Shown here: piece by piece, positions 1 through 25,460 of the stretch
Layout of the letters: each line of letters starts with the position of its first letter
Position numbering within the stretch: position 1 is the first letter of the stretch
Assembly: GCF_020080835.1 (NCBI RefSeq)
Contig: NC_058159.1
Span: 5,642,001 to 5,706,000, forward strand
DNA: 64,000 nt
Direction of reading: 5' to 3'
Source: Cotesia glomerata
Lineage: Eukaryota > Arthropoda > Insecta > Hymenoptera > Braconidae
Translations under genes and position numbers: made by a program
Notes under the pieces: model-generated
The model's database searches: none
Told to the model about the DNA's origin: nothing
The model's input: the letters and a program-made list of their open reading frames with translations, nothing else

Positions 1-3000
1 CACTCGAGGTGTTTAAGGTGTTGTGCATGCGCCAGGCCTCTTCATGATCAGCACTCCTGTTTCCTTAGAGGGATGAGGCTTTACTGCAGGCACGACTACG
101 CTTTGTAAGTATCTAATTCTATGCTTTTAATCTGCATTCATTATAATATTCTCTCTCCGTTTTTTTCCTACTCCAACCCAGTACACAACGACTTTTTCTC
201 AAATTTCTTTTATTATTTATATTTATGATACTTTAATTTTATTGTTTGTTACAATTTATCCCTTCTTTGCTCATTTGATGCCAGAAATTAATTTAAATCA
301 AAATTTTTGTTAAAAATAGTTTTTTTAATTTCAATCTTAATTTTTTTATAGAAAAATTTTTAAGTCTCAAAATATGATATAATATTTTTTACGAGCGCAT
401 ATTTTTTAATTTTCAATTTTGACGAAAATTTTTTAATATAAAAATAATTAAGAGACAAAATAATATTTTTTGCATGTGTAAATTTATTTTTTTTTTTATT
501 TTGATTGAATTTTTTTAGTTTAAAAATATTTAAAAGATAAAATAATATTTTTTACACGGATTAATTTTTAATTTTAATTTTTAATTAAAATTATGTATTA
601 ATAAGAGATTCAAGAAAATTTATGAACTTATTGATAAAGAATTTAATTTCCTTTAAAAAAAGGTTTTTTATCATTTTTTCGTAATATTTTACTTAGAATT
701 CAGGCTTCAAAATTTTTAAATAATATTTTTTTTATAATTAAATTTTATAAAAAATTTTTCTGTATATTCAATAATATTTTATCTAGATATTTTATTTTAT
801 TCAAATAAAAATTAGTGATTTTAACAACGAAAAATTACGAAAAAAATTATAATTAAAAATTCTAAGAAAAAATATAATTGTCAAGATAAAAATTTATTGA
901 CTCCAGAATTTTTCAAAATTATCTATTCAAAATTTTGTAAAAAAATCTTGATTTTTTTCCCCAAAAAAATTGTCTAAACTTACCTCCAATGTGTACTCGT
1001 ATAAAAATGTAACTTATAAAATGACTCGTCAATTGGTTAAAATTTTCCCATGCAAAAATTTGCTGACCTTTGATATAAAATAATTATTAAAAAACTAAAA
1101 ATTAATTGTAGGATTTTATTTATTGAACCTTTTGAACTGTAATCAATTTAAAAAGTATGTGTAAAGAGACGTAAGGTGTGAAAAAATAGCAAAGGTGTTA
1201 TATGTATACATAATAAATAACAATAATAATAATAATAATCTTAAATTAAAGCTTAAGCATTTGATTTTCGGGTGATCGATGATCGTGTGTTATTGGTTAT
1301 TGAGTTTTGAGTGTGGTCATATATGAATTGACTATGCGGGAGGTCTGGCGGAATTTGCTTCGTAATTTTACAAAGTTATCTTCCTCTACCCCTGAGGTCG
1401 TATCACTTATTTTATTTTTAATTCCCGTCTCTTTCTTTGTACACATCTGTAATTTATTCATATGTATTTATTAAAAGATTAAAGGTCATGGAACAGTGTA
1501 ATTTTTTGAATTTAAGGATCTAAGTAGTCCACGGAGAATATAGAGAAGATGCAGGATCAAATTGAGAAAGCTTTTTGTTTTTTTATTTCATACACTGAGA
1601 AAAATTTATTTAAAAAAAAAACTAGCAATTAATTTGTTAAAAATTTTATATTTTAACTGAAGAAATAAAAATTTTTTTTTAATTTTCTAGATTTAGAAAA
1701 AAAAATTCTTTGATGAAATTTTGCAAGTTGTCTATTTGAAATTCTTTTTTTCAAACCAAAAAAAAAAATTTTCAACAAAAAATTTGAAACAAATAAATTT
1801 CTTGGTAATTTTTTAAAAAATAAATTTTTTTTCTTAACCTCATAAAAAAAGTTTACTTTTAAAAACTTTTTTATAAAATTTTTTTCATAAAAATTACATT
1901 TTTTTTTATAATGCTTCGAAACTTTCAACGTAAATTTTTTGGACACTACGAATAACTAAACAATAATCTGCAAGGAAAGACACTCTGAATTAAAATCCGC
2001 TCATCCGGCCGCGGCCACGTGGGCGGTTTATGGACATCGGCTTGAGGATAAGAAGTTTAGGATATTCGCCCACGTCAAGTATATAAGTTTGATATTCAGG
2101 CTTTAGAATAGTGAAACAAAGACTTTGCAAAAGTATATTGTAAATTATTTTTAACCCTCTAAGCTTATATTTTCCATAATGCTTTTTTTTTTTTTTATTT
2201 ACTTTCATTAAAGAAAAATGATTTTAGAGATAAAAAATTAAAAAAAAAAAATGAAAATAAATTTACACAGAAAGAAAGATTTCTTGACTGGAGAACAAAA
2301 TTCTTGGCTCAAGTAAATTTTCAGTCGCCCGAAGGAAAACCGAAGTTGTCTTGGCCGAAGTAAAAATTTTTCTTGAAATTATATTCTTGATGGAAGTAAT
2401 TTTTTCTTAATTCAAATTATCATAAATACTTGATACAAGAAATTTTTATATTTGATCAAGATTTTTAGATACTTTAGGGAAGCAGCGCCACCTACTTCAG
2501 CTGAGAAAAAAAATTTTCTCATCCTGAGAAAATTTTTCTCTTGAATATTTGATACCCATTTTAGATTTAGCGCGCAATTGTACATATTGAATGAAAAAAA
2601 ATGATTCAATATTATTTGATCTTCCTATTTGACATGTTAGTCAATAGAAATATTAATGAAAATTTACTATCGAGATATTTAATTTTTTGGAGCAAGAGAA
2701 AAATTTTCTCAAGACAAGAAAATTTACTTCTGTCAAGAACTTAATTTTTTGGAGCAAGAGAGAAATTTTCTTAAAACAAGAAAATTTTCTTGACTTAAAT
2801 AAATTGACTTGGATCAAGATACATATTTCTTGAAGCAAGGGAATTGATTTTTTGGAATAAGTAAAATTTCTTGTGTCAAAAAAAATTTTTTTTTTCGCCC
2901 AAGTAAATAATTAGGAAGAAAAATATTTTCTTGGCTCAAGTGAACCTTTCTTTCTGTGTATAGTTTAAAAAATTATAAATAATTAAGAAATGTTTTTTAT

Positions 3001-6000
3001 ATACTTTTTGAATAAAAAATTAATTTGATTAAAGTTGATTTAAAATTATCAAACTTAAAAATAATTTTTCTCTTGAATCAAATTATTTTTTTTTTAGTTT
3101 TCTTACTTATAATAATTGATAATTAACATAAAAGATAACCCAGAAATAGTAGAAGTTTGTTGAACACTATCGACAATTAAATGCGAAATGGTTTTAAAAA
3201 AACTGAAAAAAATATTTGTGTGGATAGTAAAAAAATAAATAAAGAATTAAAAAAAAAAATTATATTATATATAAGAGGATAGGCCGTAATAAACGCGGGA
3301 GGTATAACAAGAGAGCGATGGCAAGTTGCTCGGTAGCATCGTTGACGTCGGAATCGGGATGCACTTTCCGTGTTCATGAATATGATAATGGGCTAATGGC
3401 CGCTAGTCGTTGTTTAATTACCGGCCACCAGCGGCTCACCCCAATCGAAGCCCTGATCCCGATCCAAAGCAACAGCCAAGAGCGGAATCAAGTACCAGGC
3501 AGAGGAAGAGGAAGAGAAAACAACCGGAGATAGAAAACAGAGGACAGAGAAATCTTCTGGTGTGTTGGCGACAGAACCATCTCCTGGCAACCTGGTATGC
3601 CTTATAATACTAAACTCGTTGGCCATTCATCCAATCGGATAGGATACGAGCTTCATCCTCGTCTGTGCGTGTGCCGTCTTGTCCAGACGCCTCAACACGC
3701 CACCCGGCTACCGTTTACATCCAAGTCTTCAATATCCTACTCCTTATTTTCATTTTATATTTACTGTATATAGACAACTAACTATTCTCTCAGCAGATGA
3801 GATCCAAGGTGATAGTAAAAATACATTGTCGCTATATCTTTACTTCTTCTTTTCATTTTTTTTCTATTTTATTTTTTTTTCACCAAAGCAACTTCATTTT
3901 TTATTCAATAATTAGAGAAGAAATTCTTTAGTGACACCTGAAAATTTATTTTTTATTTATTTATTATGATTTTAATTTTTAAAAATCAATAATAATAACT
4001 AGCAACCTTGCAGTCACTATGTGACTGCCGTGACTTATGAACTATAAATAAATAAAATTTTTCTTTATTAAATAATGACTTTTGTTAAATTGCACTGTAC
4101 TTTCTTAACTATTGACGTTTTTAAAGATATAAGCTCATCCCGATGTTACACTCATTAAGAGCTTTCATTTAAGTACCCACATGCATTTTGATATATTTTT
4201 CATATATAAATATATAAAATATATGAAAAATTGATGTTGGTATTCAAATGAAAGCTCTCGATGAATGTAACATCGGGATGAGCTTATATCTTTAAAAATG
4301 TCTATCAATGATTTAGCATCTGTTTTAACCTCACTATAAGAAACTAAAATTACACATAAAACCTCGGACATCATGTACATTATGTACACTATGTAAATTA
4401 TGTGATTTATGTAAATTTTGTAATTTATAATTAGTAATAATATTGTAATATTGCTGTTTGTATGGATGTTCTTGTAACTATATGGCTTAGAGCAATTGCA
4501 ACATCCTAAGTAAGCTTTTGTTAATTATGTTGATTACATTTTATCTGTTGCCAATAAGAATGTACTAAGTGGCCCTGTCAATGGCATTTGCTGTTGGGCC
4601 TTTGTTTGAATAAATAAATAAATAAATAGTTTACGAGATATAAGGTCATTTCTTCATTAAAATTCAAATACTCACAATTTTGCTCTAAAATATTAATACC
4701 CCAGTCGTACATCTTAAAACACTTGTACAGCGTAGCCAATTAATAAATATTTTATTTAAACGTTCAAGGCTCACTTTTGAATCGAATTATATAAACTACA
4801 TTAATTAATTAATTAATATTTTAAAAGATTATTTATTACAGTATCTACTGTAATAATAAAAAAACTAGCAACCTCGCAGTCACTATGTGACTGCTGTGAC
4901 TTGTGAACTATAAATAAATAAAATTTTGCTTTATTAAGTAATGGCTTTTGTTAAATTACACTGTACTTTCTTAACTATTGACGTTTTTAAAGATACTAGA
5001 AATTCAAATCGCGCGCTCTAATCTTGAACCAATAAGGAATCAGGGTCCATATTTTCGATGCTAAGCTAACTTTATTCTACCATCAATTTTAGTATATAAA
5101 TAAATAAAAAATAAAAATAAATAGGATAAGCTCATCCCGATATTACACTCATCAAGAGCTTTCATTTGAGTACCCACATGAATTTTGATATATTTTTCAT
5201 ATATACATATATATAATACATATAAATATATGAAAAATTGATGTGGGTACTCAAATGAAAGGTCTTGATTAGTGTAATGTCGGAGTGATCTTATATTTTT
5301 AAAAATGTCAATAGTGCACAAGATACAAGGTCATTTCTCAATTATGTTAAATTGCACTGTACTTTCTTAAGTATCGATGTTTTTAAAGATATAAGCTCAT
5401 CCCGATGTTACACTCATCAAGAGCTTTCATTTGAGTACCTACATGTATTTTGATATATTTTTCATATATACATATATATATAATATATATAAAAATATAT
5501 GAAAAATTGATGTGGGTACTCAAATGAAAGGTCTCGATGAGTATAACATCGGGATGAGCTTATATCTTTAAAAATGTCAACAGTTCCCAAGATATAAGGT
5601 AATTTCTTAATTATGTATCTAGAGATAGAGCATTTTCGAATGCAGCCTAAATACTTACCATCATAAATTGACTATCGGTGAGAATGACATGATACTTTGA
5701 AAAAGCACAAATTTAAGTCAAGACTTTTGCAATGACTCTAAATTTCACTAAAAAAACCGATTTTATCATATGACTATCCTGGAGACAAAATTTTTCTCAT
5801 TCTCTTAATAATATAGATAATAAACTTTGTTAAGAAATTATTATTTTTTTTAAATAATTTTGAAAAAAAATTTATTTAAATACTCTATTTTATATTTATT
5901 CTTTACTATTTTTTTAAAATCTAAATTAATTACTTAAAAAAAAAAAATAAATATATATTTACAAAACAGGAATGATAATTGGTTCATGTATGCAAATATT

Positions 6001-6823
6001 TAACCCTATCTTTAATTATTGTTATTATTATTTAAATCATTAGATATTATATATGTAACATGTACCGAGCTACCGGATGAGCTACATGTAAAGATTGACC
6101 AATCAAATATGTATCTCTGTTACTCCAGAGAAGTTAAAGTTTGTTCCAAACCACCCAAAGAGTAATTTATCTTCCACAAGGTTAATTATAATTATAATTA
6201 TAATAACATCAACAAAATATTTTAATTAAATAAAAAAAAATGTGCATAATTAATAAAAGTAGAGTAGATTAATTGATAACAGTAATAATTAATCATAAAA
6301 ATGAATTAGATAAAAAAGTTATAATTTATATAGTTTATTTTTTTTACAGAGCATTCGGTGCTAAGTGCGCTAAGTGCGGACGAAGTGTAAGCGCCGGTGA
6401 CTGGGTGAGAAGAGCAAGGGAGAGAGTCTACCACTTGGCTTGTTTCGCGTGCGACGCTTGTTCACGACAACTCTCTACTGGCGAACAATTCGCCTTGTTG
6501 GATACACGATTGCTATGCAAGGCCCACTATCTTGATGTTGTCGAGGGCAACAACACCTCGTCTGATGGTCAGATTTCTCACGTATTTATTTATCAATTAT
6601 ACTTTATTAATTCTTTTAAAATAATTACCAGCTTTAATTTCTTCTCTTTGACTATTTATTAAGATAAAAATTTTTTAACTTCCCGCTAAGAAAATCGAAG
6701 ATTTTCAAAAATCGGGAAGTTATTGTTTCAATAACGTTTGAAGGTCACGTTTGAAGGTCACAGGAAGCTTCCCTGACTATCCCCGCGAGGTTGTCACGGT
6801 GTCTGTATGTATGTATGTATGTG

Positions 6824-6868
<45 letters not shown>

Positions 6869-9800
6869 GGGAGGGAATCCTTTTTACGGATTCTAGGCAT
6901 AGTTGTTTGGCCTGGATATGTGGCGACTCGACGCAGTGTCATACTAAAACTCGACGCTAGCGCCCCTACCCACTAAACCCTAAACCCCTTTTCCTCTTTC
7001 CCCTAATCCCTCATGGAAACCGCCGTTAGGCATTACTTCGTGAGGGGAGGATCTAGCTACTGCTCTTTCTTCTGGTAGCTAAGGTGTTATTTTACCTTTC
7101 TTCTAGTTGTCATTTGCTCTTCTTCTTTCGATGGAATGCAAGCCTATGAGGACTTCTGTTGCAAATGTGCTGATGGCGTTCCAGGAGGCTCTTGATGACA
7201 ACATTGCTTCTACTATTGTCTCTGGTTGGATTTTCTTCTTTAGGATCATCTCCAGCTCATCTCGCTGTGGGTAAAATCGTGGGCACTCAAAGAAAACGTG
7301 CTCCGCGTCTTCATTGATTCCTGGGCAGGACGGGCACTCCGGTGAATCATCATGCTTGAAGCGGTGAAAATACGTCCGAAAACATCCATGTCCTGACAAC
7401 AACTGCGTCAGATAGTAATTGACCTCGCCATGACTTCGGATTAGCCAAACGTCGATCTTCGGTATGAGACGGTGTGTCCATCTCCCTGTTGAGTGTGTGT
7501 GTGTGTGTGTGTGTGTGTTTTTTTCAAATGTGGTTTTTTTGGAATAACTTTTAAACGGCTTAACTAATCAGCTCTTAACCTCAAAAAACCACGTCGATCG
7601 CCACCAGTCCGGTCAAAATCGGTTGATTCGTTCGAGAGATATCGTGAACGAAAGAAAACCGAAAAAAGTGTTTTTTCGGAATAACTCCAAAATTCCTAGC
7701 GCGATCAATTCAAAATTTAAGATTCTTTGTGAGGCTTCAAAAACTGCGTCGAATGCTTCTAACCGCGTAAAAATCGGTTTATTCATTCAAAAGTTATTGC
7801 GGTTTAAAAATTCAAAAAATAGTGTCTTATTAAATCTCTATCAGACTTTTGAGCTCGAAGGGCTTTAAAGTATAGGAAAGCAATCTCTTTGAGCTCAGAG
7901 AGCTCAAAATAACCCATAAATTTTATTTTTGAGCTCGAAGAGCTCAAAAACGTCATTGGTGCAATTTTAAGCGCCTAAGTATGGAATTAGCGGGAAGTTG
8001 CAGAAATGGCTTTCAGAGTCAACCGTTTTCCTAATTTTTTTCCCGCATTTTAGTGTTGCAGTTTCATAAATTTCTTCTAAGCAATAAAAAATTAATAATA
8101 ACCACTTGAATATTCGATAGATTATTTATAAATCTATTCACTTCATAAATTTTTATCAATGCTTTATTTTAGTGTAATTTTATAAACAATTTATTAAAAT
8201 TAGCAATCTGCAGTCACAATGCGACAGCCGAGATTTAAATATTATGAATAAGAAAACTTTGCCTTAATGATTTTTTTATATTTATAATCACCATGTACAT
8301 AGTTTGGGTACTTTTTAAATAAATTTTAAAAATAATAGTGCTATCACAGGATCAATTACAAATAATTTAATGGACAAATGTGAAGGAACAAATTTATAGA
8401 ACCAAAAAACTATTAAAAAGTCCTCCAAAAACTTGACATAAAAAATATATAAAACCAAAAGGCACTAATTCTTGTCTCGAGCTTTCTGATCATACTAAAT
8501 TAAACTATAAAAATTCCTTTAAAAATAATAATATGCTCGTGATAAAATTTTCTTTATTACTCTCTCAATTATTTAAATCATAAATAACTATCGCTAAAAA
8601 ATATCAAACCCAATTTACGATAAAGATATACCCGTTAAAAAATTTTTCTTAGACTCTTAATTATATAAATTAATTTTCGATATATCACCGCATTCACGTG
8701 TACAAAACAAAATAAATAAATAAACAAATTTTGTTTATCGCAAAATTAGAATCTATTTAAAATTACTTCGAAAACTTATCATAATAAATAAACTATTTTA
8801 GAAAAACATATGAAACATTGAAAAGGCACTAATTCAGGTCTCAACCTTTCCAATGATACTAAATTTCATTTAAAAAACTAATTTCAGAAGGTGGTGATTC
8901 CGAAAGCGGACACAAAGGTGGTAACAAAGCCAAACGCGTGCGAACAACCTTCACCGAGGAGCAATTGTCCGTACTCCAGGCAAATTTTCAATTAGACAGC
9001 AACCCCGATGGCCAGGACCTCGAAAGGATAGCTCATGTGACAGGACTCAGTAAAAGAGTCACTCAAGTCTGGTTTCAAAACTCTCGAGCTAGACAGAAAA
9101 AGCACTTACACACCGGGAAAATGAAAGGCCAACATTGTTCGTAATATTTCTTCTTAACTTCTATTAAAATCTTCACAGAAAAAAAATTAATTTCACGGAA
9201 AAAAGAAAACTCGAAGAATTACAGTATATAATGCAACCTGGCGCTTCTTGATGAAAACTGAACAAGTTACAGTTTCAGATTGTAATTATTACAGATTTTA
9301 TAAGAATTACATTGTAGAATGTAATATTTACATTGAAAGCTCTGAAAATTAAATTCAAAAATTTAATTTGGAAAAATGTTATTTCGAACTGTAATTTTTC
9401 TAGGTTTAATTACGACGGGACCGATTTTACATTTTATACTGTAATTATTTTTGTTTTCTTTTTTCCGTGTTGAATCAAGTAAATAATTTTGAAGAATTCC
9501 ATTTTCTTGATTTGAGTAAAAAAGTTCTTACCAAATTTTTTTTTGGTTTAAATACATTTTACTTGATTCAAGAATTTTTTGTCTTAATTAAATTCAATAA
9601 AATTTTTTTAAATTATTTTCTTGGTTCAAGAATTTTTTTCTTCATTCAAGATTTTTTTTTCAGTGCATTAAAAATGATCAAAAAACTTTTAAACTTAATA
9701 AAATTCAACGTCAAAATTCTTAAAAATTCATTTCTATATTAAATTGAATTAATTAAAATTTTTTTTTCTGTGTCCCTAAAAATATTTTTCTAAATATCAA

Positions 9801-10163
9801 TGATTTTTCTTTGATTCAAAATAGCTCACCAGTCACCCCCGAATTCTTCCGCTACAACTGGAGACTTCGGCAGGCATATAAACTTGCATTTAACTTACTC
9901 ATTCCAACATCAGCAACAGCACCAACACAATCAGGGGCATCCAAACCAATTAAGTCCTGCCGCGTGCAAAAGTCCCACTCCGTCGATGTATCATAACCAC
10001 GGTAAGCCTATTTAAATATAATATTAAACAATGACTATAATTTTTTTGATGGTATTAATTTGTCAATAAGTAATTGACGATTCCAGTTTTTTCAGGCTCC
10101 GAGCAGTCGATGGACGAACTTTCCCAGGACTCAATGATGCTTACTATGTCGAATGAAGTATAG
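1..10163 (+). CDS. Awh: Arrowhead-type LIM-homeodomain transcription factor, copy 1 (5' end outside window)
   Basis: Nuclear DNA-binding regulator of the Awh/LHX6-LHX8 family. Exons read by eye: ..1-104, 6350-6567, 8888-9136, 9825-10001, 10096-10163 (stop TAG 10161-10163), giving 271 residues in the window. The first exon carries the second half of LIM1 (ends CRHDYAL), the second the whole LIM2 (FGAKCAKC to KAHYLD), the third the homeodomain (KRVRTTFTEEQL to WFQNSRARQKK), the fourth an HINLHLTYSFQ block, and the last a C-terminal SMDELSQDS block; the last two are as I recall insect Awh. Phases are 2, 1, 1, 1. The donor after 9136 (GTTCGT) is weak and was chosen because phase 1 matches gene 2; a GTAATA donor 4 bases later would break the frame. 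AATAAA signals lie at 10593 and 10619. The LIM1 start and promoter are beyond base 1. Family assignment is firm; the exon 3 end is the least certain point. Confidence 0.88.
105..1985. other. First part of Awh copy 1 intron (105-6349), AT-rich, no feature recognised
   Basis: Intron between LIM1 and LIM2, opening with GTAAGT at 105 and closing with a TTTTTACAG acceptor at 6341-6349. This stretch is mostly A/T homopolymer runs; short ORFs here are low-complexity Lys/Phe chains without coding character. About 1255-1560 is less AT-rich and could be unique DNA, but I recognise nothing in it. Confidence 0.4.
1988..2085. promoter_or_regulatory. GC-rich intronic island, candidate enhancer
   Basis: About 100 bases of GC-rich sequence in an AT-rich intron, with an E-box CACGTG near 2017 and a TTTATGG near 2028, the latter like a Caudal or posterior-Hox core. 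Position inside a developmental regulator intron makes an enhancer plausible. A short - strand ORF also covers it, so coding origin cannot be excluded. Function is inference. Confidence 0.25.
2264..2960. mobile_element. MITE, TACACAGAAAGAAAG terminal-repeat family, copy 1
   Basis: About 700 bases bounded by TACACAGAAAGAAAG at the left and its reverse complement (CTTTCTTTCTGTGTA) at the right. The interior is rich in CTTGA/TCAAG words and has no coding capacity. Two near-identical copies lie at 49668-51477 (interrupted) and 58723-59426, which defines the ends. Confidence 0.7.
2961..3300. other. AT-rich intron spacer, nothing recognised
   Basis: A/T-rich sequence between the MITE and the next higher-complexity island. 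No open frame, repeat end or RNA gene seen. Confidence 0.3.
3301..3720. promoter_or_regulatory. Higher-GC intronic island with homeodomain-type sites
   Basis: About 400 bases near 50% GC inside the Awh intron. It contains GGGCTAATGG and GTTTAATTACC, both with TAAT homeodomain cores, within about 30 bases (about 3390-3422). Short open frames on both strands have no recognisable product. A cis-regulatory element with possible autoregulatory homeodomain sites is the simplest reading; a decayed exon or old transposon is possible. Confidence 0.3.
3999..4309 (-). mobile_element. Helitron family I, 3' terminal fragment
   Basis: On the - strand this ends with the hairpin GCAGTCACATAGTGACTGC, then AAGGTTG, then CTAG followed by host T, the canonical Helitron 3' terminus. 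It carries one long hairpin unit (about 4125-4305). At about 4310 it is broken by a retrotransposon tail and resumes for about 45 bases after 4628. Confidence 0.75.
4310..4628 (+). mobile_element. 5'-truncated non-LTR retrotransposon tail
   Basis: Sequence unlike the flanking Helitron ending in GGGCCTTTGTTTG and a run of AATA repeats, the kind of tail left by LINE-type elements. It splits the Helitron, whose sequence resumes at about 4629. No coding sequence remains, so the clade is unknown. Confidence 0.5.
4865..5817 (-). mobile_element. Helitron family I, full-length copy with two hairpin units
   Basis: Read on the - strand it starts TCTATATTATTAAGAGAA (right end, 5817) and ends in the GCAGTCACATAGTGACTGC-type hairpin plus CTAG (left end, 4865), inserted between A and T. 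It contains two long palindromic units and a private insertion at about 4996-5125. It encodes no Rep/helicase, so it is non-autonomous. Confidence 0.8.
5818..6340. other. End of Awh intron, with a possible conserved patch at 6057-6182
   Basis: AT-rich sequence except for about 6057-6182, which has mixed composition including GACCAATCAAAT and CCAAACCACCCAAAG. No repeat or coding homology recognised; possibly regulatory. The LIM2 exon follows at 6350. Confidence 0.25.
6677..7999. mobile_element. Repeat with AACTTCCCGCTAA terminal inverted repeats, in Awh intron 2
   Basis: AACTTCCCGCTAA at the left is mirrored by TTAGCGGGAAGTT at 7987-7999. The interior holds oddly regular, low-AT protein-like sequence (7540-7980) with several GAGCTC motifs, and is interrupted by an R1-like retrotransposon at 6839-7494. 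Comparison with the related DNA at 16183-16391 shows the insertion lies between about 6676 and 8035, with AATTTTTT on both sides as a candidate target duplication. Confidence 0.55.
6839..7494 (-). mobile_element. 5'-truncated R1-clade non-LTR retrotransposon inserted in a GT microsatellite
   Basis: The - strand reads a reverse transcriptase C-terminus from about 7490 to a stop at 7103, including LTQLLSGHGCFRTYFHRF and the zinc-knuckle block CPSCPGINEDAEHVFFECP, typical of R1-type ORF2 proteins. A roughly 240-base 3' UTR follows, then poly(A) (T run at 6839-6865). Both flanks are (GT)n, as expected if the element inserted into a dinucleotide microsatellite and duplicated it. The Waldo and Mino lineages of the R1 clade are known for (ACAY)n/(AC)n targets. 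Only the last part of ORF2 is present; it is not functional. Confidence 0.8.
8040..8199. other. Awh intron 2 segment duplicated at 16264-16391
   Basis: From GCATTTTAGTGTTGCAG to ATTTATTAAAA the sequence aligns with 16264-16391 on the same strand, and 6598-6670 aligns with 16190-16260. The two parts are separated here by the inserted element. Confidence 0.7.
8200..8884 (-). mobile_element. Helitron family II, 5'-truncated copy abutting Awh exon 3
   Basis: On the - strand it ends in a decayed hairpin (GC..GTCGCATTGTGACTGC) and TTAG/CTAA-type terminus at 8200. Its other end should run about 55 bases further, as in 20825-21451, but it stops at AAAAAACTAATTT, directly followed by CAG and the homeodomain exon at 8888. 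The last bases of this intron are therefore Helitron-derived. Confidence 0.7.
9195..9468. mobile_element. MITE with CACGGAAAAAAGAAAAC ends
   Basis: About 270 bases in Awh intron 3 with inverted ends CACGGAAAAAAGAAAAC and GTTTTCTTTTTTCCGTG. The interior alternates ATTAC and GTAAT words. It is related in its ends to the larger element at 52518-53280. Confidence 0.6.
9469..9670. repeat. CTTGATTCAAG-rich short repeat
   Basis: About 200 bases built of CTTGATT/GAATCAAG words. Similar segments lie at 57372-57560, 60543-60690 and 63757-63985. Confidence 0.45.
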
Positions 10164-11183
10164 GAAAATAGGATGATATTTGTTTTAAATTTTCTAATTA
10201 TTCTCACTTTTGTAAATATATCTATTGTTGTTAAAATATATGTCATTTTTATTTAATATTAATGTGAGAATTTTTATAAATTTTAGAATTTTTATCTCAA
10301 GCTCAAAGTCTAATTTAGAAAATTATTTTATTTATTTGTAAATCATTAGACTAAGTCGCTTGAAGCTTATTTTAAAATAATTGCTGCATAGAAATCTGCA
10401 CAATAGGTACATTATTAATTTTTAAATTTATAGTCTTTATAAAAAAAAAATTATTCGAGTTTATTAGTAATTGTAAATATTGTAAACTAATTATCTAAAT
10501 ATACGTAAATTGCACGAAAAAATGTTTTTTTTCTTTACATCCAATAATAATTAATTTATAATAAACTATTTTTTGGTTAATAAGGATTTTTAAATAAAAA
10601 TTAAACAAATAATGTAACAATAAAATATTTTTTTTTTTTATTAATAAGTATCAATAATTATTATCATGGATCTTATTAATAGTAATTACAATAAGTAATT
10701 AAATAAAAAACATTCGTTTTTATACAAATATATGTACAGTGTAAATACTTGAGAATAATATATAAATATAATACACAATGCATCATTATCCACAGCTATT
10801 AATAATGCCATAGAATTTATAAAAAACGCAATAATATATTTACAAATATATAATATATGATAGAAGAAAAATAGGCAAAGATATTTTAACGAGAGTAGTT
10901 TCGTGAATTTAGATTTTTTTTTTATTTCCCGCAGAGTATTTTTGAGACGTGTGTGTTTGAGTTTTAAAAGAGTTGAAGCTACCTGGCGCGTTCCGAAACA
11001 ATTGTGCTCTAGAAAGTATTTTGCTGAAGTAGAACCGGACAAGAAATAGTCTCAGCGGGGATTTATTGAGAGAAGTAGAGGTATTTACCGTCTTGAGCTC
11101 TGATTTTTACGGATAAATAGTGGTCGGGATCGGATTGAGAATAGGATGGATTGAAATAGAGGGCAACTCGTAAATTATATCCC
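10164..11183. other. Tail-to-tail intergenic interval between the two Awh genes
   Basis: About 1 kb holding both 3' UTRs. Candidate poly(A) signals: AATAAA at 10593 and 10619 for the + gene, and AATAAA on the - strand at 11067-11062 for the - gene, about 120 bases after its stop. The region 10890-11180 is less AT-rich, fitting the 3' UTR of the - gene. Nothing else recognised. Confidence 0.45.
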
Positions 11184-24718
<13,535 letters not shown>

Positions 24719-25460
24719 TTTCAAGCACTTTTTACTGTAAATTTATTTCCGTTTCAATGGGATCTCCGAATAAATAAATTAATTTATAATTATTGAATCA
24801 CTGCACTTAGTTAATAAATTAAAAAACTTACACACACTCAATAAAATAAATTAAATTAGATTAAAAAAAAATAAATAGTCGACGTAAAAAGTTTAGACGA
24901 AAGCTAAAAAATATCGGATCGTGTCAAAGGATCTCTTCAGTATCGTGGTTGAGGAAAGACTGGCATCCTCGAATCTCTCCTACTACCAGGAGTTTGTTTC
25001 GGTGTGACTAGCACGTGCAGCAATGAAACAGTATGTGCATTTCGAATCTAGCGAGAGGGGGTAATTCTAAGTAAAGGGAAATGGAATGGAAGGACTAGTC
25101 ACAATATAAATTTCTACATAATTTAGTCTTCAGGATCAACTTCAAAAGATTTTTAATAAAATAAATAACAGAGTCTTGAAAATAATATTGTAATTAAATA
25201 TTAATTCTATTAAAATTTAATTTTTTATATTTTATATTTTATAGCCCAATTTTTTCTTCATTTAAGAAGAAATAAATAAAAAAAAAAAAATAAATAAAAT
25301 ATTGCAAAATAATCTTTTTTTTTTTTTTGTAATAATTATTGCAAAAATCACCTTTATTTTTTTGACTCATCTTCGGTTTGTCGCTAAGGTGAAAAAATAG
25401 GGGACTTAAACTCCGCCTATCATCACGCCCATTTAGATTCCACTCACTCTCACAATCTTA
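24719..25460 (-). promoter_or_regulatory. Putative 5' UTR and promoter region of Awh copy 2
   Basis: Upstream of the ATG at 24718. About 24890-25090 has balanced composition with GTGTGACTAGCACGTGCAG (E-box CACGTG) near 25003, and about 25370-25440 has CTCCGCCTATCATCACGCCC, both rare in this AT-rich setting. A transcription start cannot be placed by eye. Confidence 0.3.

Noticed and set aside
4865..5817. Tandem palindromes considered as a CRISPR-like array
   Set aside because: Eukaryotic context, units of about 185 bases with Helitron ends; not CRISPR.
7623..7868. 81-residue + strand frame in Awh intron 2
   Set aside because: Part of the repeat with CTTCCCGCTAA ends; no protein family recognised.
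10686..11042. 118-residue - strand frame after Awh copy 2
   Set aside because: Lies in the probable 3' UTR; low-complexity, no recognised domain.
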